This document shows positions 36,949 to 46,020 of a stretch of 56,658 nucleotides of DNA, piece after piece. The position numbers were made by a program, and so were the translations under genes. Each line of letters begins with the position of its first letter. Within the stretch, counting starts at the first letter, position 1. Under the pieces are notes generated by a model. It was not told where the DNA came from, made no database searches, and worked only from the letters and a program-made list of their open reading frames with translations. Source of the DNA: Brochothrix campestris FSL F6-1037 (GTDB lineage: Bacteria; Bacillota; Bacilli; Lactobacillales; Listeriaceae); assembly GCF_000525915.1 (NCBI RefSeq), contig NZ_AODH01000029.1:1-56658 (forward strand), written 5' to 3'.

Positions 36949-37674
36949 ATGACGGCCCGTTTGGATGAACAGCACCAACTTTATAGTCAGTTTTTAAAGA
37001 CCGACTTAACCTTTATCATTCACTACCCACCACATTACGATCCGACACATAAGTACCCGTACCTAATTGTGCAAGATGGGCAAGATTTCATCACATATGG
37101 CGACTTGTTTACTAAAAGTGATGCGGCGATGTTAGCTGGTACGCTTCATAGCTACATTACAATTGCAATTCCGTATGAGTCCGTCGCGCTACGAGCTGAA
37201 CGTTGTCATCCTAATGGGGCATCATTCAGTAACTATCAACGCTGTATTGCCGAAGAATTAACACCTTATTTAGATGCGAAGCTGCCTTCACTGCAACTGG
37301 CACAGGGACGTTACCTCGCTGGGGTCTCACTCGGCGCCACATTTTCGTTAGCCCTTTGCTTGCGTTACCGCTTCACTTTTGGTAAAGTATGTTTATTCTC
37401 GCCTTTTTTAGATGAGACACTGCTCGAAAAATGTCGCACAACGACACCCGTTTCATTAGTCATCTCACACACTTACGGAACAGATGAGCAACACGTCGAC
37501 ACTACTTTTGGCGAGCCGGATTGTGATTTCACAACCCCGAATCAACAACTAGCAACCATTTGGTCCGAACAGACAGATTATACTGGTTGGACCTTTAACG
37601 GCGCCCATCTGTGGCGACATTGGTCTGATCAATTAGCGCAAAGCTTACAAGTTTTTAATGAAAAGGAGTTTTAA
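36949..37674 (+). CDS. alpha/beta-hydrolase, esterase D-like (YjcH-like)
   Basis: This 241-residue predicted esterase has the nucleophile elbow GVSLGA (Ser near 124), a catalytic His in FNGAHLWRHW near the end and an early IVQDGQDF motif, as in the enterochelin-esterase/YjcH group. It has no signal peptide, so it is cytoplasmic. The acidic residue is not certain. It sits between the exporter and the GNAT gene. yjcF and yjcH are near neighbours in Bacillus. The substrate is unknown. Confidence 0.85.
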   Translation: MTARLDEQHQLYSQFLKTDLTFIIHYPPHYDPTHKYPYLIVQDGQDFITYGDLFTKSDAAMLAGTLHSYITIAIPYESVALRAERCHPNGASFSNYQRCIAEELTPYLDAKLPSLQLAQGRYLAGVSLGATFSLALCLRYRFTFGKVCLFSPFLDETLLEKCRTTTPVSLVISHTYGTDEQHVDTTFGEPDCDFTTPNQQLATIWSEQTDYTGWTFNGAHLWRHWSDQLAQSLQVFNEKEF

Positions 37675-37679
37675 GAACC

Positions 37680-38132
37680 ATGACTGTAGTTAAAATTAAC
37701 CCTGAAAATACCGAGGAATTAGCAATTGTGAAAGCGATTCGTGAGAAGGTCTTTGTTGAAGAACAAAACTTTTCTCCCGATGAAGATAACGATGGTAAAG
37801 AATCTGAATGCGAACACTTCCTTGCCTACGATGATGAAACAGGTCATCCAGTCGCAACTGGTCGTTTATACATTCACGATAACCGCGGTAAATTACAACG
37901 TATTTGTGTTTTAAAAGAAGGACGTGGCAAAGGCTTTGGTCGCAAGATAATTTTAGCGATTGAACAGTCAGCCCGTGAAGAGCAGCTTGACTCTTTATAC
38001 TTGTCTGCTCAAGAGCATGCTGTTCCTTTTTATGAAAAGCTTGGATTCGTTGCGACAACTGGTGAACGATACATCGATATGGGCGGTATTTGGCACATCG
38101 ATATGGACTATAAAATCGCTGTACATGCCTAA
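37680..38132 (+). CDS. GNAT family N-acetyltransferase (YjcF-like)
   Basis: This 150-residue protein has the acetyl-CoA-binding motif (EGRGKGFGRKIILAIEQSA) and the C-terminal strand typical of GNAT proteins (PFYEKLGFVATTGERYID). The N-terminal part (IREKVFVEEQNF) matches the YjcF/ElaA group, whose acceptor is poorly known. It ends an operon with the exporter and the esterase, 2 bp before a strong terminator. Confidence 0.9.
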   Translation: MTVVKINPENTEELAIVKAIREKVFVEEQNFSPDEDNDGKESECEHFLAYDDETGHPVATGRLYIHDNRGKLQRICVLKEGRGKGFGRKIILAIEQSAREEQLDSLYLSAQEHAVPFYEKLGFVATTGERYIDMGGIWHIDMDYKIAVHA

Positions 38133-38133
38133 C

Positions 38134-38190
38134 AAAAAAGAGTACGACCCTCACTTCTTCCTTGAAGAAATGAGGGTCGTACTCTTTTTT
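38134..38190. terminator. strong bidirectional terminator
   Basis: A perfect 20-bp stem with T6 on either strand, plus a small inner TTCTTC/GAAGAA stem, separates the convergent GNAT gene and the unknown gene at 38190. Confidence 0.95.
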
Positions 38191-38708
38191 TAGCTATTGA
38201 CAAAGGTTACCGTTTTTTGCAAAGCAACCAATTCATCATCGAGGCAGCTGAGCGTTAGCACCTCGGCCTTGTGATAGTCAACAACCGCTCCTTTTTTGCC
38301 ATAGACATCAATCTTTTGCAACTGTAATGTGGTTTTATCCTCGCCAATTAAATAGCCATTGTTCTGTTCAAAAATCGTCTGAATACGACAAAGAATAACT
38401 TTAGCCTGCAGCTGTTTACAGAGCGAATCAACAATGTTAAAGCTATTCAACTGCAATGGTAACAGCTGCGTCACTTGCTCCGAACGGCGATTTTCAATTT
38501 CAAGTAAATAAGGTTCTGCCACTTCAAGTTGTTTAATGGCTGCTGTTTCCATCACAATCAGCCCTTCTGTCCGTCCACTTGGTGCCACTAACTCGATCCC
38601 AATCCGCCGTGGATTAACCGCTACTACGACACCAATCATAAACGCGTCGTGATGATAGAGACCAATCACCCGTTGTTCATTGGCACAGGTACTCAGTTTT
38701 GCATACAT
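38190..38708 (-). CDS. conserved-looking protein of unknown function
   Basis: I do not recognise this 172-residue protein. It has no signal or membrane segment. The first 75 residues look beta-rich, like a small Sm/SH3-type barrel (FMIGVVVAVNPRRIGIELV), and the rest resembles a second barrel (QTIFEQNNGYLIGED). GAAGG precedes the ATG. It follows rpiA at 17 bp and shares its transcript. Its stop overlaps the terminator. Confidence 0.7.
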   Translation of the reverse strand: MYAKLSTCANEQRVIGLYHHDAFMIGVVVAVNPRRIGIELVAPSGRTEGLIVMETAAIKQLEVAEPYLLEIENRRSEQVTQLLPLQLNSFNIVDSLCKQLQAKVILCRIQTIFEQNNGYLIGEDKTTLQLQKIDVYGKKGAVVDYHKAEVLTLSCLDDELVALQKTVTFVNS

Positions 38709-38725
38709 GATTAGACCTTCTTTCT

Positions 38726-39406
38726 TTAAAAAGTTGCGACACTGACCGCCCCAGTAGCAGTTGCGATAATCGTTACTTCTGTCATTTGATTAAAGAGGCC
38801 GTGTTCAACCACACCAGTCATGTGCTTCAACTCAGTCGCTAAGGCGAGTGGCTCAGTAATCGGCTCGAACTGTAAATCAAGGATGTAATTGCCACTGTCA
38901 GTTAGGTAAGGTGTCTCGTCAGCAGAGCGACGCAACACTGGGTTATATCCTCGTTTTGCAAGCGCTCGTTCCAATTGTTGATAGCCAAACTGAACCACCT
39001 CAACCGGCAGACCGAAGGCACCTAACTGTGTGACCGTCTTTGATTCGTCGGCAATCCAAATACGTTGCTGTGCTGCTTCAGCCACAAGTTTTTCGAACAG
39101 CAGTGCACCACCGCCACCTTTAATCCCATAAACAGAGCCATCCGCCACAAAAATCTCATCAGCGCCATCAATACAAACATCAATCGTTGTTGCCTCATTA
39201 AGATCCATTAAAGGAATGTTCAGTTCTTTTGCTAAGGCTGCTGTTTGCATTGAGGTGACGACTCCAGTTACTTGTAATCCCTCTGCGACTTTCTTTGCCA
39301 AAGCCTGTAAAAAATAAAACACTGTTGACCCCGTACCTAAGCCAACTATCATGCCATCTTTAATATAGTCAACTGCCCGTTCTCCTGCTGCTTGTTTACC
39401 GTTCAT
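38726..39406 (-). CDS. rpiA: ribose-5-phosphate isomerase A
   Basis: RpiA interconverts ribose 5-phosphate and ribulose 5-phosphate in the pentose phosphate pathway. The 226-residue protein has the phosphate-binding GLGTGSTVFYFL, the IDGADEIF motif with catalytic Asp residues, and GGGGALLFEKLVAEAA with the catalytic Glu and Lys. GAAGGTGGGG lies upstream. It starts 20 bp after aroK. Confidence 0.96.
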   Translation of the reverse strand: MNGKQAAGERAVDYIKDGMIVGLGTGSTVFYFLQALAKKVAEGLQVTGVVTSMQTAALAKELNIPLMDLNEATTIDVCIDGADEIFVADGSVYGIKGGGGALLFEKLVAEAAQQRIWIADESKTVTQLGAFGLPVEVVQFGYQQLERALAKRGYNPVLRRSADETPYLTDSGNYILDLQFEPITEPLALATELKHMTGVVEHGLFNQMTEVTIIATATGAVSVATF

Positions 39407-39426
39407 TCAAAAGCCCCACCTTCAAG

Positions 39427-39936
39427 TTAGTTTGCTAATATTTGTTTGATAATCTCATTGACCGTTAAGTGATTGGTTACAATTGTTTCATTTGCTAAAC
39501 GATAAATTTTATCGCGTTCAGTGAATAACTGTTGGATTTGAGCTGGTGTATTGGTCTTTAACAGCGGACGTGACCGTTTTAATTTGCGCGATCGTTTTTG
39601 CCACAGCTCCCAATCCATCTTCAAATAGACGGTCGTTGCTTCCTGTAAACAAGCCGTGCGAATGTTAGCATTCATAAATGCACCACCGCCAAGCGCTAAA
39701 ATATGCGTCTTATTATCGCGTAATTGCGCGATAACGAGTTCTTCTTCTAACGCTCTAAAAGCCGCTTCACCTTTAGTTGCAAAAATGTCTTGCACTGACA
39801 TCTTTGTCTGCTGTTCAATCAAATCATCACTATCGGCAAACGGAAGCAGCGTCCGTTTGCCTAATTCTCGACCAATGGTTGTTTTACCAACACCCATAAA
39901 ACCAACTAACACGATTGTTTTTTGTTTGGTTTGCAT
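39427..39936 (-). CDS. aroK: shikimate kinase
   Basis: This kinase phosphorylates shikimate with ATP in aromatic amino acid synthesis. The 169-residue protein has the P-loop GFMGVGKTTIG, the shikimate-binding Asp and Arg in FADSDDLIE and FRALEEELV, and ALGGGAFMN. I chose MQTKQKTIV because GAGGAGG lies before it. A reading 12 residues longer would cover that site. No other aromatic-pathway gene is in the window. It leads the aroK-rpiA-unknown operon. Confidence 0.93.
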   Translation of the reverse strand: MQTKQKTIVLVGFMGVGKTTIGRELGKRTLLPFADSDDLIEQQTKMSVQDIFATKGEAAFRALEEELVIAQLRDNKTHILALGGGAFMNANIRTACLQEATTVYLKMDWELWQKRSRKLKRSRPLLKTNTPAQIQQLFTERDKIYRLANETIVTNHLTVNEIIKQILAN

Positions 39937-39976
39937 TCGACTGCCTCCTCGTCTGTTCTTTTTGACGGTCATCCAT

Positions 39977-40017
39977 AAAAAAAAGCAACATAAGAAGGCG
40001 CACCTCTTTATCTTGCT
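39977..40017 (-). terminator. Rho-independent terminator of fabI
   Basis: AGCAAGATAAAGAGG pairs, with two mismatches, with CCTTCTTATGTTGCT on the minus strand. Eight T follow. Confidence 0.8.
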
Positions 40018-40054
40018 TGTTTCTGAAGAAGTGTGAACCGCTTAGTCATTCAGT

Positions 40055-40843
40055 TTAGTAACCAATGATGTGGTAACCACTATCAACATGAATGTTTTCA
40101 CCTGTAATCCCACTTGCCATATCACTTAATAAGAATAATGCCGTTGTGCCGACTTCTTCTGAAGTCGTAACGCGACGCAATGGTGCGCGTTCTTCAACCA
40201 TTTTTTGAGACTCACTAAAGTTCCCCACACCACGAGCAGACAACGTCCGGATTGGTCCGGCTGAAATCGCATTGACCCGAATGCCAGTTGGACCATACTC
40301 ATTCGCTAAATAACGAACAGATGATTCTAAGGCCGCTTTCGCCACACCCATCAAGTTATAATTTTGAATAACGCGTTCGCCACCTAAGTACGTTAACGTA
40401 ATCAGACTCGCATTATCAGCTAATAACTCCGCTTGGTGTGCTGCTCGAATAATAGCTGTAAACGAATAGGCACTAATATCAAGTGCTTGAGCAAAGCTAG
40501 CACGATCGACCGCTGAATACGCATCACCTAAAAAGTCTTTGTTAGCGAAGGCAACCGAATGTACAATCCCACTTAACTGACCCGCTTTGACTTTCAAATC
40601 AGCCACTGCTGTAGCGATATCCTCGTCACTTGTAACATCACATTTCACCATATCTGGTTCTTTATTCAAATCTGATAATTCAAGCGCTAACTTTAATAAC
40701 CCTTTGGCTGAACGTTCTTTTGAGTATGAAAAAATCAATTTGGCGCCGGCTTTATCAAGTTCTTTAGCAATGCCCCAGCCAATACTGCGTTTATTTGCAA
40801 CACCCATAATTAAAACGGTTTTATTTTCAAAGTTCAAATACAT
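40055..40843 (-). CDS. fabI: enoyl-[acyl-carrier-protein] reductase
   Basis: FabI performs the last step of each fatty-acid elongation cycle, reducing enoyl-ACP with NAD(P)H. The 262-residue short-chain dehydrogenase fold has the nucleotide loop GVANKRSIGWGIA and the FabI-type Tyr-x6-Lys active site in YNLMGVAKAAL, with the second Tyr in TYLGGERV. GGAGG lies before the ATG. It is a single gene with its own terminator. No FapR-type operator was recognised. FabI is the target of triclosan-like inhibitors. Confidence 0.96.
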   Translation of the reverse strand: MYLNFENKTVLIMGVANKRSIGWGIAKELDKAGAKLIFSYSKERSAKGLLKLALELSDLNKEPDMVKCDVTSDEDIATAVADLKVKAGQLSGIVHSVAFANKDFLGDAYSAVDRASFAQALDISAYSFTAIIRAAHQAELLADNASLITLTYLGGERVIQNYNLMGVAKAALESSVRYLANEYGPTGIRVNAISAGPIRTLSARGVGNFSESQKMVEERAPLRRVTTSEEVGTTALFLLSDMASGITGENIHVDSGYHIIGY

Positions 40844-40903
40844 AATTGCCTCCTATATAACGATATTTTCCTTTTCTATTTTACATGACTTTACGATAAA
40901 TAA

Positions 40904-41807
40904 CTATCGAATTGATGTAATTAGCTCTGATTGTGCCAAGACGGCTGCCATGTCGGCAGGCAATTCACAAACAAAGCTCATTTCCTCACCGGTAAACGGG
41001 TGAATTAATCGTAGCTTTTCACTATGCAACGCCTGTCGTTTCAAACGTGTCACACTGCCCTTGTACATATCGTCACCCATTAAAGTATGACCCAAATGTT
41101 GAAAATGAACACGGATTTGATGCGTCCGTCCCGTCCGTAATTCGACGTTAACATCCGTCCAATCATGGTAATGGTTTCGCACCTGATAATGTGTTTCAGC
41201 ATATTTACCATCCGCTCGCACTTCACGAATCATAATGCTACCATCTTTACGGCCGATTGGCGCAATGATTGCACCTGATTCAGCGATAGTCCCTTCGGCA
41301 AAGGCACGATAAGTCCGTTTGACGAGTCCTTGTTGGTGCAACTCACTTAAACGCGCATGCGCAAAGCGATTTTTAGCAATCAACATGATTCCCGATGTAT
41401 CTTTATCAAGGCGTGAGACAATATGAATTGCTTGTTTCTCGCCGTTTTGATAGTAATGGCCCTTAATAAAATTCGCCATCGTTTGCGTTGGATGATACTG
41501 GGCCGTAATCGATGCTATTCCCGCTGGTTTATCCACGACTAAAATAAACTCATCTTCAAATAGTACTTTAAGCGGTCCAATTTCAGGGATGATCGAGTCA
41601 TTTTCTTGTTCAATCGGTGTATCAACCGTAATCACATCACCAGTTGATACTTGATAGCGAACATTTTCAACCTTTTCGTTGACGCGTATTTGACCACCGC
41701 TAAATTTAATTGCCGATAACAAACGTTTAGAAATATGATGATGACTTAAAAAAAGTCCGTAATAACAAGCCATTATCGGCAGGCGTAACTGTCCATGTAA
41801 GTTTCAT
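40904..41807 (-). CDS. RluD-family pseudouridine synthase, frame broken near the start
   Basis: This is a 23S rRNA or tRNA pseudouridine synthase of the RluA/RluD family (YjbO-like) with 300 residues when read across one break. It starts MKLTWTVTPADNGLLLRTFL. A small S4-like region (HHHISKRLLSAIKFSGGQIR) follows, then the catalytic motif with Asp, HIVSRLDKDTSGIMLIAKN, and RTGRTHQIRVHF. The break is one extra T in a coding run of seven (plus coordinates 41748-41754). AAGGAACG supports the ATG at 41807. The internal ATG at 41773 would lose the N-terminus and has no such site. It follows ppnK at 16 bp. Confidence 0.9.
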
Positions 41808-41823
41808 TCAATCGTTCCTTCTC

Positions 41824-42612
41824 TTAGTTAATAAATGAATTATGCACACGATTCCAAAAAGTCGATGCTTTTAATCGGGCAAATTGCACTTTTTTCGCAG
41901 ATAATTCATAATCCAAACGGGTAACATTTTCATGCAGTTCCGTTTGGTGGTCAATCGTTAAAATGCACTTCGTACCACCTGTCGGAATCAGTTTAATTTT
42001 TTGTTCCTTTGGTAAAATCAACGATGAACCAATGGTTCGAAACACACGATTGTTAATCGATGCCATCTCTGTCAATTGCATCACTTCAATGGTCGGATGA
42101 ATAATCGCTCCACCAAGCGAACGGTTATACGCGGTTGATCCAGTCGGTGTCGAAACACAGAGACCATCGCCGCGAAAATACTCAAACAGTTCATTTTCTA
42201 AATAAACATCGACCGCTAAAGTCCCTGAAGCCATCCGAAAAGTTGATTCATTGAGCACTAAATACTTACTTGGCTCTGCATCTTCCTTACTGAGGCGCAC
42301 CTCGATTAACGGATAACTTTCAATGCTGTATTTTCCGTGTGCAATCCCTTCTGCAAGGGAATTGACTTCGTGAGGCAACCAATCCGCATAGAAGCCCAAA
42401 TGGCCTGTGTGGATACCGACAAAGGCAGTATTAGCCAGACGATTTTCATAGTGATGAAAGGCATCGAGTAACGTCCCGTCTCCACCAATTGTAACGACAA
42501 TATCAGGTGCATTCTCATCCTCACTTAAACCTAAAGACGTAAACCGTTCAATTAGATGGACACGTATTTCTTGCGACATTAAATCATGCCTTGTTCGAAT
42601 CGCGTATTTCAC
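41824..42612 (-). CDS. ppnK: NAD kinase
   Basis: NAD kinase phosphorylates NAD+ to NADP+. The 262-residue protein has the conserved GGDGTLLDAFHHY, the NES motif in LVLNESTFRM and DGLCVSTPTGSTAYNRSLGG. GAGGTG precedes the start. It lies between relQ (5 bp) and rluD, the common relQ-ppnK-rluD operon of Firmicutes. Confidence 0.97.
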   Translation of the reverse strand: MKYAIRTRHDLMSQEIRVHLIERFTSLGLSEDENAPDIVVTIGGDGTLLDAFHHYENRLANTAFVGIHTGHLGFYADWLPHEVNSLAEGIAHGKYSIESYPLIEVRLSKEDAEPSKYLVLNESTFRMASGTLAVDVYLENELFEYFRGDGLCVSTPTGSTAYNRSLGGAIIHPTIEVMQLTEMASINNRVFRTIGSSLILPKEQKIKLIPTGGTKCILTIDHQTELHENVTRLDYELSAKKVQFARLKASTFWNRVHNSFIN

Positions 42613-42617
42613 TCATT

Positions 42618-43272
42618 TCACCTCTTATTTACATGTTTTCGATCTTTAATATGTTGGCGCTGTTGTTTTTTAATGTACAGCTGTGCCTCATGAATTTCAT
42701 CACGGATATGCGACATCTCCTCATCAAGCTGAAATGCAGCTTCTGAAGCGCGTTGCAATCGTTCTTTAATTTCAATCGGAAATTCATCGCTGTATTTATA
42801 ACTCAACGAATGTTCGATTGTCGCCCAAAAATTCATCGCTAATGTTCTAATTTGGATTTCAGCGATGACTTTTTTTTTCACCGTTGATTGTTTGCACGGG
42901 ATACTCTAACACGACATGATACGAGCGATAGCCGCTTGGCTTTTTATTTGAAATGTAATCGCGTTCTTCAATAATTCGAAAATCATTGCGTTTCCGTAAA
43001 TGATCGACAACTATGCCAATGTCCTCAACGAACTGACACATAACGCGACAGCCTGCAATATCGGTAACTTCTTCGGCAAAACGCGTATCTTCGATGTGTT
43101 TTTTTGAAGCTTTATCAATAATACTTTCAATTGGTTTTACACGTCCGGTAACAAATTCAATCGGAGAGTGTTTGCCCTCTAATTTATATTGTGTGCGAAT
43201 ACCTTTTAATTTCATTTTCAACTCAGCCACAGTCTGTTGATATGGCGCTAAAAATCCATCCCAATCTTCCAT
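42618..43272 (-). CDS. relQ: small alarmone synthetase RelQ, frame broken once
   Basis: RelQ (YjbM) makes (p)ppGpp or pppGpp from GTP or GDP and ATP without a hydrolase domain. Read across one break it has 217 residues, as expected. Conserved parts are the N-terminal helices, the synthetase core (ITDIAGCRVMCQFVEDI, SGYRSYHVVLEYPV) and VIAEIQIRTLAMNFWATIEH. The break is one extra A in a run of nine (42870-42878), right before VIAEIQIRT. Without the fix the second half of the active site is lost. I chose MEDWDGFL because GAGGTG is 6 nt before it. Confidence 0.92.
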
Positions 43273-43370
43273 TGAATTCACCTCTGTTTAATGTTACGCT
43301 ACTTTTACAGTTTACCATATTTCTTAGCTTTAGTACGCTTATTCCCTCAACTTGAAAGGTGGATTTTATC

Positions 43371-43946
43371 ATGCAAGAACGCGAAATCGAATTCAAAAAC
43401 CTACTGACAAAAACAGAATACACTGCCTTATTGGCTCATTTTAAAACAGCAGCGGCGACGACGATTACACAAACAAACAGTTATTTTGACACACCAGATT
43501 ACCAACTAAAAGAGCAGCACTGCGGCTTGCGTATCCGAACCTTTGCAACGAAACAAAACGAACTGACCTTAAAATCACCCCTACCTGTTGGCTTGCTTGA
43601 AACAACCGCTTTCTTAAGTGATGAGCAAACGAACGACATCCTCGCCGGCAGCCCATTACCTCAAGGTGAAGTATATGATGCCCTCATCGCCCGTGGTATT
43701 GACCCTCAAGCGATTGTCTGTTTCGGCAGTTTAACGACCGAGCGGATTGAATGCAGCTATCAATCAGGATTACTCGTGTTAGATCACAGCCGCTATTTAG
43801 GCCAAGAAGATTATGAAATCGAATTCGAAGTACCGGATGAACAAATCGGGCAACTCGAATTCAATGCCTTATTAGAGGCCTTTTCAATTAAACAACAGCC
43901 AACTTCTAACAAAGTCGCTCGTTTTATCAGGCGCTTAAAGAGGTGA
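43371..43946 (+). CDS. CYTH-domain triphosphate tunnel protein (YjbK-like)
   Basis: This 191-residue protein of the CYTH/TTM family begins with the signature EREIEFK. Charged tunnel residues (LRIRTF, LTLKSPLP, VLDHSRYLGQEDYEIEFEV) alternate along its strands. Such enzymes hydrolyse inorganic triphosphate or thiamine triphosphate. The role in Firmicutes is unsettled, but the gene is nearly always beside relQ, here divergent. ATG 43371 was chosen because AAAGGTGG precedes it. Confidence 0.9.
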   Translation: MQEREIEFKNLLTKTEYTALLAHFKTAAATTITQTNSYFDTPDYQLKEQHCGLRIRTFATKQNELTLKSPLPVGLLETTAFLSDEQTNDILAGSPLPQGEVYDALIARGIDPQAIVCFGSLTTERIECSYQSGLLVLDHSRYLGQEDYEIEFEVPDEQIGQLEFNALLEAFSIKQQPTSNKVARFIRRLKR

Positions 43947-44016
43947 ATTAGCAACAAAGGTACCGCTTTCACTCACAGTCCATTCTCATTTGTTTTTAAT
44001 TTCCAAAGCAAATTAA

Positions 44017-44045
44017 TTGTCCAATTGTCATTTGATTGCTAAAAT
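44017..44045 (+). promoter_or_regulatory. probable spxH promoter
   Basis: TTGTCC, 17 bp, TAAAAT lies about 38 bp before the spxH start. Assigned by eye. Confidence 0.5.
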
Positions 44046-44082
44046 GAAGTTACATTAAATATTAGGACAAGGTGATTACACT

Positions 44083-44847
44083 ATGTTGAACTCGTTGAAT
44101 CAGCGCTCATTCCATCCACAGACACGAACTGAAAAACCATTAGAACTTTATCTCTTTTTCAATCCTTTAAATGAAAGTTCTTGGGAATTAGAACGCATTA
44201 TTCGCAAAGTAAAAACTAAATACGCCCCTTATTTTAAACTAAGATACGTCCTTCATCTCGAAGCGTGTATCAGTTGTGACAAACAAGAAGGTTATCGAAC
44301 AATTTTTTATGCGATTAAAGCAGCTGAGCTACAAGGTCATCGTCTTGGAACTGAATTTATCCAACGATTGTTCGACCATCTCTACCTTGCTAAAGAGACA
44401 ATCACTAATCAGCAGACACTGCTTGAAATCGCTTCACAGTCGGGCTTGGATATGAATGAATTCCAACTTGATCTTGCTTCTACTATTACAGAAAAAGCCT
44501 ATTTATGTGATCGTTCAATTGCAGCTGAAATGGATGTGACTCAATCTCCATCCTTAGTTTTCTTTAACCGATACCATGAAGAAGAAGGCCTTAAAATTGA
44601 AGGCTTACACTCGCTTGATATTTATCAACATATCTTCCGTGAATTACTACAGAACGAGCCCATTACAGACATCAATCTTTCAATTGAACAGTGCATCCGT
44701 TTACTTCGTTTTTCCAATTGTGACGAAATTGCTCGTCTGCTCAATATTTCTGAAAAGCAAGTTACGTGTGAACTTAAAAAACTCTGCCTTCAAAACAAAG
44801 TGAGAAAAACGATTACTCAACAAGGTATCCTCTGGAAAATCAACTAA
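44083..44847 (+). CDS. spxH: SpxH/YjbH-like ClpXP adaptor lacking the usual cysteines
   Basis: SpxH (YjbH) is a DsbA-fold adaptor that presents the stress regulator Spx to ClpXP. The 254-residue protein matches in overall form: LELYLFFNPL near residue 20, a helical middle, a DsbA-like end of the thioredoxin fold (VTQSPSLVFFNRY) and the C-terminal winged-helix-like tail (DEIARLLNISEKQVTCELKKL). Family members usually have a Cys-x-x-Cys-Trp motif at about residue 30. Here it reads NESSW, so both Cys are lost. Function in Spx turnover may remain, but redox-linked regulation through this motif should not. It lies beside the CYTH and relQ genes, as usual. Confidence 0.85.
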   Translation: MLNSLNQRSFHPQTRTEKPLELYLFFNPLNESSWELERIIRKVKTKYAPYFKLRYVLHLEACISCDKQEGYRTIFYAIKAAELQGHRLGTEFIQRLFDHLYLAKETITNQQTLLEIASQSGLDMNEFQLDLASTITEKAYLCDRSIAAEMDVTQSPSLVFFNRYHEEEGLKIEGLHSLDIYQHIFRELLQNEPITDINLSIEQCIRLLRFSNCDEIARLLNISEKQVTCELKKLCLQNKVRKTITQQGILWKIN

Positions 44848-44849
44848 AC

Positions 44850-44896
44850 AAACGCCCTCACAGTAGCTTAGATACTTACTGCCGGGGCGTTTTTTA
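44850..44896. terminator. bidirectional terminator between spxH and the Ppx-like gene
   Basis: AACGCCC and GGGCGTT form the outer stem with inner CAGTA/TACTG pairs, followed by a T-tract on the plus strand. Confidence 0.85.
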
Positions 44897-45811
44897 TTCG
44901 TTTATTTGTCGACACATGCTTTCGAGTACGCCTTCTTTTAAACCACATTCACTAAACACTAGTTGTGGACTATCAATATATCTTAGCAATACTTTCAACG
45001 GCGCTAATCCCGCGACAATCGTCTCTGACCGTTTCTTCCCTAGTGCAGGGATTGCTTGTCGTTGTAAAAGCGTGCTTGACTGGATAGTTGCGATAATCGC
45101 TAACACTTCCGCCGTATCCATCACCTGAGCGTGGACAGTTTCTTCAGTACCATTTGCAACGCGAGCAACACTCCGATTCGACCCACCGACAGCAACACAA
45201 GGAACACCTTTGGCTTCCTGTAAAAAAATGAGCTGCTCAAACGCTGTTTCAAGCTGAGTTTCCATTTGAATGAGACGTTCACTTGACCATTCGTAGGTGG
45301 CTGTACCGAATCTATTTGTTAACGTAACTGCCCCCATCGGAAGGCTGACTAAGGCGCTTATTTCACCCCTCTTCATATAAATAAGCTCACAGCTACCGCC
45401 ACCTGTATCAATAATCACGGCCTCTTGTAGATTAGGTAGGCCCTTCTTAACACCGAGAAAGTCATAGGTAGCTTCTTCTTCCCCCGTAATAAGAGCCATC
45501 TTAATCCCTGTCTCACTAGCTATTCGCTCAAATAAAACGGCACGATTGACGGCACGTCTCGCTGCTGCGGTTGCAATTGCCTGATATCGCTGAACACCTA
45601 AACGTTTCATAATCTTAGAAAATCCTGCCAGTACAACCACTGCCTCAGCTATTTTTTCGGTTGCAATCACACCACCAGAACTCATTCCCTCGCTTAACCG
45701 TGTGAATGCTGTATGTTTTGCAATGACCCTTGTCTCCTCGTTTGTAAGCGTTTCGTAAATTGTTAAGCGAATGGCATTTGATCCCATATCAATGATTGCA
45801 ATTACTGTCAT
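44894..45811 (-). CDS. Ppx/GppA-family phosphatase
   Basis: This 305-residue protein of the exopolyphosphatase / pppGpp phosphatase family has an actin-like ATPase fold. Motifs are IDMGSNAIRLTIYE (phosphate 1), ITGEEEATYDFLGVKKG, and VIDTGGGSCELIYM (phosphate 2). It is the short two-domain form without the HD-like C-terminal part of E. coli Ppx. Its nearness to relQ is in keeping with a role in polyphosphate or (p)ppGpp turnover, but which substrate is used is not known. Confidence 0.88.
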   Translation of the reverse strand: MTVIAIIDMGSNAIRLTIYETLTNEETRVIAKHTAFTRLSEGMSSGGVIATEKIAEAVVVLAGFSKIMKRLGVQRYQAIATAAARRAVNRAVLFERIASETGIKMALITGEEEATYDFLGVKKGLPNLQEAVIIDTGGGSCELIYMKRGEISALVSLPMGAVTLTNRFGTATYEWSSERLIQMETQLETAFEQLIFLQEAKGVPCVAVGGSNRSVARVANGTEETVHAQVMDTAEVLAIIATIQSSTLLQRQAIPALGKKRSETIVAGLAPLKVLLRYIDSPQLVFSECGLKEGVLESMCRQINE

Positions 45812-46020
45812 AACCAGTCTCCTTAGTCAGAAAATTTAAACAACTAATTCTAATATAGCAAAAAACAATCTTTTTCTCAAATGCGTGTGAATTCATCAAT
45901 CCTACTATTTATTTTGACTAGTTATATATTGCTATCCGCGAACTTTTGTAATACAATTGTAATGTTAATGTAACCAAAAAGAAATAAAAACAGCTATTAT
46001 ACATCGAAAAGAGGACTCAA

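Noticed and set aside
37696-38154. 152-residue ORF antisense to the GNAT gene
   Set aside because: It is fully overlapped by a well-supported GNAT gene with a visible acetyl-CoA motif.
38134-38190. inverted repeat as a mobile-element end
   Set aside because: T-tracts on both sides and a place between two convergent stops identify it as a bidirectional terminator.
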